Assembly (NCBI GenBank): GCA_017435465.1
Contig: JAFSEX010000019.1
Location: 16,457-80,456, forward strand
Length of the DNA stretch: 64,000 bases
Reading direction: 5' to 3'
Origin: Bacilli bacterium
Lineage (GTDB): Bacteria; Bacillota_I; Bacilli_A; RF39; UBA660
This document shows positions 57,019-64,000 of this stretch, piece after piece. The notes beneath the pieces were generated by a model. That model searched no databases. It was not told the DNA's origin and saw nothing but the letters and a program-made list of their open reading frames with translations. Each line of letters opens with the position of its first letter. The stretch's first letter is position 1. The position numbers and the translations under genes are program-made.

Positions 57019-59361
57019 TTAATTTTTCCATGTCCAGTTTTTTACTTCTTTTAAATCTTCACCATATTCTTTAATATATTGTTTATGTTCAACTAATTTA
57101 TCTTTACACCATTGGTTTAATGCTGCACCTTTATTTCCTAATTCAGGTAAATATTTTAAGGCATCACGTACTAGATTAAATCTATCTATTTTGTTTTGAA
57201 CTCTCATATCAAATGGAGTTGTAATTGTACCTTCTTCTACATATCCTCTAACATGTAAATTATTATTTGTACGTTTATATGTTAATTGATGTATTAAATT
57301 TGGATACCCATGAAACGCAAAGATAATTGGTTTATCTTTCGTAAATATCATATCATAATCTAAATCACTTAGTCCATGTGGATGTTCTACATCAGATTGT
57401 AGTCTCATTAAATCAACTACATTAACTACTCTAATTTTAATATCTTTAAAGTTATCTCTTAGAATTGAAGTGGCTGCAAGTACTTCTAGAGTTGGAGTAT
57501 CACCAGCACAAGCCATTACTAAATCCGGTTCATCAAATTCATCATTACTTGCCCATTTCCAAATTCCAATACCTTGGCTACAATGTTTTACTGCTTCATC
57601 CATAGATAACCATTGAGGACGTGGGTGTTTAGAAGCAACTATTGCATTAATATAATTTTTACTTTTAATACAATGATCAAAGCATGATAATAAACAGTTA
57701 GCATCAGGTGGCAAATATATTCTAGTTGTATCTGCTTTTTTAGTTACTAAATGATTTAAAAAGCCTGGATCTTGATGAGTGAATCCATTATGATCTTGTT
57801 GCCATACATGTGATGTCAAAATATAGTTTAGAGATGATATTTCTTCTCTCCATGGTAAATCTTTTGTAACTTTTAACCATTTAGCATGTTGACTGGTCAT
57901 TGAATCAACTATTCTAATAAATGCTTCATAACTACTAAAGAAACCATGTCTACCAGTTAATAAATATCCTTCTAATAATCCTTCACACACATGTTCTGAT
58001 AATATTGAATCTACAACTGCTCCATCACTATTTAAAAACTCATCATTATTAGAAGTTTTAGCATTCCATTGTCTATTAGTTTTTTCAAATACAGCATTTA
58101 ATCTATTAGACAGTGTTTCATCAGGTGCGAATGCTCTAAAATTTCTATTATCTTTGTTCATATCAATTACATCACGTACATATTTTCCAAGTTCAATCAT
58201 ATCTTGTGCGATTACTTCACCTGGTTTCGTAACGTTTACAGCATATTTTCTAAAATCAGGGAGCCTAAGTTCTTTAAGTAATAATCCACCATTAGCATGA
58301 GGATTAGCTCCCATCCTTCTATTTCCCTCTGGAATTAATTCTTTTAATTCAGGAACTAGTTTACCCTCTTTATCGAACAATTCATCAACATTATAACTTT
58401 TTAACCATTTATTTAATAATGATAAATTTTTAGGATTATTTCTATTTACAACAATAGGCACTTGATGAGCTCTAAAGCTATTTTCAATTATTTTTCCTTC
58501 AACTACTTTTGGCCCAGTCCACCCTTTTGGTGTTTTTAAAATGATCATTGGATAAGTTAAATCACTACCATTTTTAATGGCGATTATTCTTTTAGTAACA
58601 ACATCCATAACTTTAGCCATTTCATCATGAATATTCTTATTTTCCTTTAATTCAACAATATATGGTTCCCAACCACAACCTTTAAAGAAACTAATTTTTT
58701 CTTCATCACTAATTCTAGCAAATATAGTAGGATTTGCAATCTTATATCCATTAAGATGTAGTATTGGTAAAACTACACCATCTGTTTTATGATTAATTAT
58801 TTTATTTAAATGCCATGAGGTAGCAAGCGGCCCTGTTTCAGCTTCACCATCTCCTACTACACAAGCACAAATTAAACCAGGATTATCTAGTACTGCACCA
58901 AAAGCATGAACTAAACTATATCCTAGTTCTCCTCCTTCATTAATTGAACCTGGAGTTTCTGGCGCTACATGACTTGATATACCTCCAGGAAAACTAAATT
59001 GTTTGCAAAGTTTTTTTAACCCTTCTAAATCTTCAGTAATATTAGGATATATTTCACTATATGTACCTTCAAGATAAGTATTCGCAACCATTGCTTGTCC
59101 ACCATGTCCTGGTCCAGAAATGTATATCATATTTAAATCATATTTTTTTATAATACGATTTAGATGTAAATATATAAAATTTTGTCCTGGAGCAGTACCC
59201 CAATGTCCTACCACATTAGGCTTTACATCATTAATAGTTAATTTTCTTCTAAGTAATGGATTATCTAATAAATATAATTGCGCAACTGACAAATAATTTG
59301 TTGCACGAAAAAACATATCCATTTTCTCTAGTGTTTCTAAATCTAAATATGTGTTATCCAT
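57019..59361 (-). CDS. xfp: Xylulose-5-phosphate / fructose-6-phosphate phosphoketolase
   Basis: TPP enzyme splitting xylulose-5-P (or fructose-6-P) to acetyl-P and an aldose phosphate, feeding substrate-level ATP formation. 780 residues, normal. [20 protein letters not shown] (conserved HGG region), [20 protein letters not shown] then [30 protein letters not shown] (TPP site), [14 protein letters not shown] are diagnostic. Implies a heterofermentative or bifid-type sugar pathway. No neighbouring pathway genes, so it is a single-gene unit. Confidence 0.97.
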   Translation of the reverse strand: MDNTYLDLETLEKMDMFFRATNYLSVAQLYLLDNPLLRRKLTINDVKPNVVGHWGTAPGQNFIYLHLNRIIKKYDLNMIYISGPGHGGQAMVANTYLEGTYSEIYPNITEDLEGLKKLCKQFSFPGGISSHVAPETPGSINEGGELGYSLVHAFGAVLDNPGLICACVVGDGEAETGPLATSWHLNKIINHKTDGVVLPILHLNGYKIANPTIFARISDEEKISFFKGCGWEPYIVELKENKNIHDEMAKVMDVVTKRIIAIKNGSDLTYPMIILKTPKGWTGPKVVEGKIIENSFRAHQVPIVVNRNNPKNLSLLNKWLKSYNVDELFDKEGKLVPELKELIPEGNRRMGANPHANGGLLLKELRLPDFRKYAVNVTKPGEVIAQDMIELGKYVRDVIDMNKDNRNFRAFAPDETLSNRLNAVFEKTNRQWNAKTSNNDEFLNSDGAVVDSILSEHVCEGLLEGYLLTGRHGFFSSYEAFIRIVDSMTSQHAKWLKVTKDLPWREEISSLNYILTSHVWQQDHNGFTHQDPGFLNHLVTKKADTTRIYLPPDANCLLSCFDHCIKSKNYINAIVASKHPRPQWLSMDEAVKHCSQGIGIWKWASNDEFDEPDLVMACAGDTPTLEVLAATSILRDNFKDIKIRVVNVVDLMRLQSDVEHPHGLSDLDYDMIFTKDKPIIFAFHGYPNLIHQLTYKRTNNNLHVRGYVEEGTITTPFDMRVQNKIDRFNLVRDALKYLPELGNKGAALNQWCKDKLVEHKQYIKEYGEDLKEVKNWTWKN

Positions 59362-59474
59362 ATTTTCACCTCAATTATTCTTTTATAATATAAGTATATC
59401 AAAAAAAAAGGTTTATTAAAATATTTTAAAGCAAGATTTTCATAAATTATTTACAAAAATTGGTTGTATAATAT

Positions 59475-59508
59475 TTGGTGTGGGTAGAGATACTCACACC
59501 AAATTTTT
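59475..59508 (+). terminator. Terminator-like hairpin at the left IS end
   Basis: TTGGTGTG, loop, CACACCAA, then AATTTTT. It would stop transcription entering the transposase from the left. Confidence 0.55.
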
Positions 59509-59583
59509 AAAATAAAAAAAGACATATAGAAAATCCTATGATAAAATGTAATTGTAAAAAAATATCGAAAGGATTTGATTTAT

Positions 59584-60876
59584 ATGTCTCAAGATTATTA
59601 TATCTTAAAAACTTTGAATATGGAAGAAGATAACATACATTTTTATGATGAATTTGTTAAAGAAGAAATAATTGATGGTAAAAGAAGTTTAGTTTATCAA
59701 GCGTATCTTACTTATATTCCTGAGTATTGTCCTAAATGTGGTGTTGTTTATGATGAAAAAATAGAAAAGCATGGATTTAAAAATTCTTTAATCAAAATAC
59801 CTGCTGTTTCTAAACTTAACTCTTATTTATCACTTAATAAACAAAGATATATTTGCCATCATTGTAATAGAACTTTTACTTGCTCTACTTCTATTGTTAA
59901 TTATGGTTGTAATATTTCTAATAATACTAAACATTCTATCGCTGTTGATTTAACTAAAAAGATTTCTCAAAAGGATGTTGCTATATATAATAATGTATCT
60001 TCTAATTCTGTTGAAAGAGTTATTGATTCTTATTATGATTTAGATAATAAAGTTTATAAGAATATTTTACCTACTGCTTTATCTTTTGATGAATTTAAAT
60101 CTGTTAAATCTGCTGATGGTAATATGAGTTTTATCATGTGTAATGTTAAAACTGGTAAAATCATTGATATCGTTGAAGATAGAAGATTAAATAATTTAAT
60201 TAGATATTTTGCTAGATATTCTAGACAATCAAGACTAAATGTTAAATATATTGTTATCGATATGTATACTCCTTATATATCATTAATTAAAATGATGTTT
60301 CCTAATGCCAAAATAGTTATTGATAAATTTCATTTAATTCAATTAATTTCTAAATCATTAAATAAAACTAGAATTAAATTAATGAAAAAAGATAAAGTAA
60401 ATTATAATAAGTTGAAAAGATATTGGAAAAACATTCTTAAATATAGATTAGAACTCGACTCTTCTAAATGGAGAAAATATACTTGTTTTAAAGACCTAAC
60501 TACTGAATTAGATATAGTTAATTATTTAGTGTCATTAGATAAAGAATTAGAGGAAACATATCAAGTATATCAAGACTTACTTTACGCATTTCAAAATGAT
60601 AATTTAACAGTTTTAGAAGAAACTTTAAATAAGAAATATAATAATATATCTGAATATATGAAAACATCTATTAAAACTATTAAAGAATATACTAATTATA
60701 TTAAAAATACTTTTATTACAAAGTATCATAATGGATATGTTGAAGGTAATAATAACTTTATTAAAGTGTTAAAAAGTATTGCTTTTGGATTTAGATCTTT
60801 TCTTAGATTTAAAGCTAGAATTATGATTTGTAAAGGTCTTATTAATCCTAAATTAAAAGAAGCTGAAATTTTATAA
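59584..60876 (+). CDS. ISL3-family transposase
   Basis: 430 residues from ATG 59584 (AAAGGA about 9 bases before; an in-frame TTG at 59575 is less likely). N-terminal zinc-binding motifs YCPKCGVVYDEK and ICHHCNRTF, a helix-turn-helix near 115-140 (KKISQKDVAIYNNVSSNSVE), then the DDE domain: ALSFDEFKS, YIVIDMYTPYI with the catalytic Asp, IVIDKFHLIQLI, and the C-terminal HNGYVEGNNNFIKVLKSIAF Glu motif. No stop or frameshift, so probably active. Confidence 0.95.
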   Translation: MSQDYYILKTLNMEEDNIHFYDEFVKEEIIDGKRSLVYQAYLTYIPEYCPKCGVVYDEKIEKHGFKNSLIKIPAVSKLNSYLSLNKQRYICHHCNRTFTCSTSIVNYGCNISNNTKHSIAVDLTKKISQKDVAIYNNVSSNSVERVIDSYYDLDNKVYKNILPTALSFDEFKSVKSADGNMSFIMCNVKTGKIIDIVEDRRLNNLIRYFARYSRQSRLNVKYIVIDMYTPYISLIKMMFPNAKIVIDKFHLIQLISKSLNKTRIKLMKKDKVNYNKLKRYWKNILKYRLELDSSKWRKYTCFKDLTTELDIVNYLVSLDKELEETYQVYQDLLYAFQNDNLTVLEETLNKKYNNISEYMKTSIKTIKEYTNYIKNTFITKYHNGYVEGNNNFIKVLKSIAFGFRSFLRFKARIMICKGLINPKLKEAEIL

Positions 60877-60958
60877 TTTCAACTCCCATTATTAGTACTT
60901 TATCATAGCGTTTTTCTATTTACCCACACTATTTGACAAATTACAGAATATTAACTCC

Positions 60959-62311
60959 TTAAAAATATGTACCACACACAAAACAAAGTCTATAATCATC
61001 TCTAATTTTTTGTCCACATTTAGGACAAATTTTAAATCCTGGTTCTACTTCAACATTATCAGTTATTATAAACTTATGTTCATCATGTGACTCATGGTCA
61101 TTTGTATTTTCCTTTTTTTCTTCTACATTTTCATTATTTTCAGTTGTTTTAATAGTGGATGGAATAATACTTGGATTTTTATCATCAATTACTCCTGTAT
61201 CAATTGAAGCAGGGATAATATTTTGTTCTTTTGTATTATCATCATTTTGAGTTGGAGGAATCAATGATGATGGAACATGTTGTTCTTCTATAGTAGCTTG
61301 CATATTCTTAGAATTTTGTATATATGGCAACATAGATGGAATTGGTGAATTTTTAATTTCATCATCAATTGATTTTAGTGTATTATTTTCATCAATACTA
61401 GAGCTGGTCATAACTAATTGATCATTATTTGCAGGTATAGGTTGTTGTACTATATCTTGATTTGAGACCAATGTTGTTTGAATTTCTGAGTTCAAGTTAT
61501 TTGGTACACTATCTTCAGTTTGTGGTAAAACACTATTTGTTTGTTGTATATTAGGTGTTTGTGTTTCAGGGTCTGTATTCAATTTTACATTTGATACTTG
61601 CGGTTGTGTATTACCTAAAAGTGCTGAAGTTAAACTTGTTCTTCCACCTTTTTCTGGAACTTCAGTTAAAATTTGAACTGGTGAGTTTATCACTTGTTCT
61701 TCATCATTTTTACTTTCAGTATCATTGTTTGCATCTTGTGTCATATTTATTTGTTGTGTATTATTAATTGGTACATTTTGAATATTATTACTAATAATAT
61801 TCGATTGAAATTCATTTTGTAATGGAATGTTTTGTGTTTGATATCCCATATTTGGAACACCATAAGTAGGTTGAATTGGTTGTGTTCCGATAGAATTTTG
61901 CTGATTAATTGGAGGAATAGTAGGCTGTATATTGTTAATTGGAACATTTTGATTAATATTATTATATCCATATTGTACCATATTTTGATTTTGCTGTTCC
62001 GAATTATTTATATTAGGATTCAATCCATTATTTGACGGCTGATAATTATTAGTAGCAGTTTGATTATTAAATTGTACATTTTGGGGTGGTACATTATTAA
62101 TTGAACTAATAATTGTTTGTGGGTTATTTAAATCAATATTTTGGTAATTTATATCTTCGCTGTGACTACCACTAAAAGAACTTAATGAAATTAAATCTTT
62201 ATCATTATTTTGATTATTAATCATTGCTCCAAAATCTTCTACAACATCATTTTTAGTATTATAATTATTACTATCTATAACCTCTTTTTCTTTAAACATA
62301 CCAAATAGCAT
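60959..62311 (-). CDS. Asn/Gln-rich protein with C-terminal zinc ribbon
   Basis: 450 residues from ATG 62311 (AGAGGTGATATAC upstream). The C-terminal 25 residues, FKICPKCGQKIRDDYRLCFV then CGTYF, form a treble-type zinc ribbon with four Cys. The long middle is low-complexity, rich in Asn, Gln, Pro, Thr and Ser, and likely disordered. No membrane helix. Such proteins are common in this lineage; function unknown. The low-complexity part resembles an aggregation-prone or scaffold region. Confidence 0.75.
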   Translation of the reverse strand: MLFGMFKEKEVIDSNNYNTKNDVVEDFGAMINNQNNDKDLISLSSFSGSHSEDINYQNIDLNNPQTIISSINNVPPQNVQFNNQTATNNYQPSNNGLNPNINNSEQQNQNMVQYGYNNINQNVPINNIQPTIPPINQQNSIGTQPIQPTYGVPNMGYQTQNIPLQNEFQSNIISNNIQNVPINNTQQINMTQDANNDTESKNDEEQVINSPVQILTEVPEKGGRTSLTSALLGNTQPQVSNVKLNTDPETQTPNIQQTNSVLPQTEDSVPNNLNSEIQTTLVSNQDIVQQPIPANNDQLVMTSSSIDENNTLKSIDDEIKNSPIPSMLPYIQNSKNMQATIEEQHVPSSLIPPTQNDDNTKEQNIIPASIDTGVIDDKNPSIIPSTIKTTENNENVEEKKENTNDHESHDEHKFIITDNVEVEPGFKICPKCGQKIRDDYRLCFVCGTYF

Positions 62312-62346
62312 GTATATCACCTCTTGACTATATATTAAGTATAATA

Positions 62347-62390
62347 AAAAAAAAGGATAAAATCAATTAAATAATTTGATTTTATCTTTT
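62347..62390 (+). terminator. Strong hairpin upstream of the zinc-ribbon gene
   Basis: A 16-bp stem AAAAGGATAAAATCAA / TTTGATTTTATCTTTT followed by AATTTTT. On the minus strand it ends the ddl-side transcript. Confidence 0.65.
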
Positions 62391-62419
62391 AATTTTTAAT
62401 AGTAAGTTAAAATTGAAAG

Positions 62420-62436
62420 TGCACAATTGTTGTGCA
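62420..62436. promoter_or_regulatory. TGCACAA-TTG-TTGTGCA palindrome, possible operator
   Basis: 7-bp perfect arms, 3-bp centre. A TATAAT (62455-62460) lies 18 bp further right on the + strand, but no convincing gene follows. Confidence 0.35.
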
Positions 62437-62527
62437 GTAAGTTTTGTAAAGGTATATAATATAAGACAAGCAATTTATTTGTTATATAAAACAGGAAAAA
62501 ATATTATGACAAATTATTATCATTTAA

Positions 62528-63505
62528 TTAAATGGATAAATCAATTAGTTTATCTATTAAAATATCGTACTTAATACCAATATTATCAAATAGTACAGGA
62601 TACATACTAATATTAGTAAATCCTGGCATAGTATTTATTTCATTTAAATAAACTTTATTTGTACCATTTTGAATAAAGAAATCAATTCTAGATAATCCTG
62701 AACATTCTAAAAATTTATATGCTTTTGTGGCATATTCTTTAATTTGATTTTCAATTTCATCTTTTAAAATAACGGGAACTTTTACAATGGATTCCTTAGA
62801 ATTATATTTTGCATCATAACTATAAAAATCATCCCCAGGTTTTATTTCTCCAATGTTTGAAACTATTATCTCCTCATTTCCTAAAACACCTACTTCTACT
62901 TCTCTACCTTGTATATATTCTTCAATTAATATTTTTTTATCATATTTAAATGCTTCTTTAATATTTTTATCTAATTCACTTTCATGATATATCTTACTAA
63001 TTCCAATACTACTTCCAGCATTTGCTGGTTTTATAAAACATGGATATCCAATATTTTCTTTAATATCTTTTAATATATTGTTTAAATCATAATCATTTTT
63101 ATTAACAACAATATATTTAGCGTTAGGGACTCCTATCTTATCTAAAATAATTTTAGTAAATACTTTATCCATACATATTGCGCTACTAATTAAATTACAT
63201 CCTACATATTTAACTCCTAGCATTTCAAATAAACCCTGTATTTTACCATCTTCACCATAATTACCATGAAGAATTGGGAATGCTACATCACACCATTCTA
63301 ATATTTTAAAATCAGATAGTTCAATTAAATTATCTAAATTATTTATATCATTACATAATAACCATTTTCCAGATTTATCAATATATATTAATTTAATTTC
63401 ATATTTATCTTTATTTATATATTTCATAATAGACTGTGCAGATTTAATAGATACTTCATGTTCATAACTATTTCCACCAAATATTAATACAATTTTCTTT
63501 TTCAT
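62528..63505 (-). CDS. ddl: D-alanine--D-alanine ligase
   Basis: ATP-grasp ligase making D-Ala-D-Ala for MurF. 325 residues. IVLIFGGNSYEHEVSIKSAQ at the N-terminus, FPILHGNYGEDGKIQGLFEM, GYPCFIKPANAGSSIGISKI and VYLNEINTMPGFTNISMYP (metal ligands) are conserved. A Tyr at the KYVGCN-following region and Tyr in EDGKIQG context fit a D-Ala-D-Ala rather than D-Lac ligase, though this is not certain. GGAG precedes the ATG. Confidence 0.95.
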   Translation of the reverse strand: MKKKIVLIFGGNSYEHEVSIKSAQSIMKYINKDKYEIKLIYIDKSGKWLLCNDINNLDNLIELSDFKILEWCDVAFPILHGNYGEDGKIQGLFEMLGVKYVGCNLISSAICMDKVFTKIILDKIGVPNAKYIVVNKNDYDLNNILKDIKENIGYPCFIKPANAGSSIGISKIYHESELDKNIKEAFKYDKKILIEEYIQGREVEVGVLGNEEIIVSNIGEIKPGDDFYSYDAKYNSKESIVKVPVILKDEIENQIKEYATKAYKFLECSGLSRIDFFIQNGTNKVYLNEINTMPGFTNISMYPVLFDNIGIKYDILIDKLIDLSI

Positions 63506-63567
63506 TATAAAACCAACTCCTACATTAATATATTCTTATTGTAAAAATTGGTTATTTATAACAAATA

Positions 63568-64000
63568 TTATTGACTAATTATCTTTAATAATTCATTTAA
63601 TATATTATTGTTTTCTATTTTATTAAGTGCAAAACATTTCTTACCTAAATCTTTAAGTGATGCTCCAAAATGATATAAAACTTTTTTATCTACTATTATA
63701 AATCTATCATGAAATGAAGTTATTATTTTTATTTCAACATTTTTGTATTGTTTAGTATATTTTTCAAAATCAATTTTATCTATTTTATTTGTATATATAG
63801 TTATATTAATTTTGATTTTAGAACATATATCTAAAAATTTTTTATCTATATAATTATCAATTATTATAATATTTTCTTCTGCACTATTTAATATATCTAT
63901 TAGTAAAGAATATGCATCATATATTTGTCCTTGATAGAATATTTCATTTAATTCTCTTTTCTTATCAAATTGTTTAAATGATTCTTGTAATAATTTTATA
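63568..64000 (-). CDS. ORF6N-type protein, C-terminal part (start outside window)
   Basis: 144 residues visible, no start within the window. The sequence parallels the C-terminal half of the 10.7-kb gene: GQIYDAYSLLIDILNSAEEN, IIIIDNYID, SFHDRFIIVD then KKVLYHFGASLKDLGKKCFA. About 60% of positions look identical by eye. So it is a second, diverged member of the same family, and the N-terminal ORF6N domain should lie beyond the right edge. Confidence 0.8.
   Translation of the reverse strand, partial: IKLLQESFKQFDKKRELNEIFYQGQIYDAYSLLIDILNSAEENIIIIDNYIDKKFLDICSKIKINITIYTNKIDKIDFEKYTKQYKNVEIKIITSFHDRFIIVDKKVLYHFGASLKDLGKKCFALNKIENNNILNELLKIISQ

Larger units (their letters stand above)
59470..60935 (+). 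mobile_element. ISL3-family insertion sequence
   Basis: Holds one intact transposase. Matching outer ends are GTGTGGGTA at 59478-59486 and its complement at 60921-60929. Inner matches are ATAGAAAATCCTATGATAAAA at the left (59526-59546) and the complement of ATAGAAAAACGCTATGATAAA at the right (60899-60919). On the left an extra 39 bp separates the two blocks, including half of a TTGGTGTG/CACACCAA hairpin. The exact ends and any target duplication could not be fixed. Confidence 0.6.

Noticed and set aside
62506..62574. 22-codon + strand ORF over the ddl 3' end
   Set aside because: Short, weak ribosome site, and lies antisense to ddl; not supportable.

Overview
The window is a very AT-rich bacterial chromosome segment with standard-code stops (spoIIP ends in TGA, so this is not the mycoplasma code). 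The content is that of an endospore-forming Firmicute: SpoIVB-like protease, SpoIIM, SpoIIP, SirA, Cse60, SspI, a SpoVB-like flippase, type B RNase P RNA, a HrcA/CIRCE heat-shock operon, LexA-type SOS boxes and a Bacillus-like dif site. The low GC, compact operons and simple cell-wall set suggest an uncultured gut Bacilli lineage (RF39/RFN20/Erysipelotrichales-like); the exact placement is inference.

Layout. From 0 to 8.6 kb every gene is on the + strand: the tail of a surface protein, xseAB, spoIVB, a TSCPD protein, a DUF1846 protein, spoIIM, mnmA, an HTH protein and a 58-residue peptide. The only minus-strand gene here is a 28-codon membrane peptide. At 8.6-9.2 kb there is AT-rich non-coding DNA with large palindromes and a 28-bp dif site at 9143-9170. 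From 9.2 kb onward almost everything is on the minus strand. Convergent gene polarity plus dif marks this as the replication terminus.

The minus-strand side carries, in order of coordinate: murF, dusB, spoIIP, an AAA+/DUF4143 ATPase, gpsA, der, an anchored metalloprotease with a Cys-rich membrane partner, a lipid kinase, rluD-lspA, a rhomboid protease, recA-pgsA-rodZ-rnpB-gpsB, Fic, pmbA-tldD, a membrane glycosyltransferase, queH, a BspA-type leucine-rich-repeat surface protein, yneF-sirA, a MATE/MurJ-type flippase, cse60, an M16 peptidase pair, deoD, dnaJ-pepF, hrcA-grpE-dnaK, nusB, tgt/queA, a prepilin-like protein, ruvAB, a YhcG-type nuclease, phosphoketolase, a zinc-ribbon protein, ddl and a second ORF6N-type gene cut by the window edge. 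The few + strand genes right of dif look accessory: an ORF6N antirepressor-like gene, a small type I toxin, an unknown gene between tgt and queA, sspI and an ISL3 transposase.

Gene sets that work together: Tgt, QueA and QueH cover the late steps of queuosine synthesis; HrcA, GrpE, DnaK and DnaJ are the heat-shock module; RecA, RuvAB and ExoVII are repair; MurF, Ddl, the flippase, RodZ and GpsB serve the cell envelope; SpoIIM and SpoIIP belong to the engulfment machinery.

Most interesting: a complete type I toxin locus with long-range 5'-3' pairing and an antisense promoter (38.75-39.08 kb); a duplicated leader with a covarying hairpin between Shine-Dalgarno and start codon (dusB and a neighbouring broken ORF); a 66-bp repeat combining a terminator cruciform with a -35 box and a G tract of different length in each copy (one copy drives a surface protein gene); a YhcG nuclease cassette bounded by 42-bp direct repeats at the 3' end of sspI; and an SOS box inside the promoter of the ORF6N gene.
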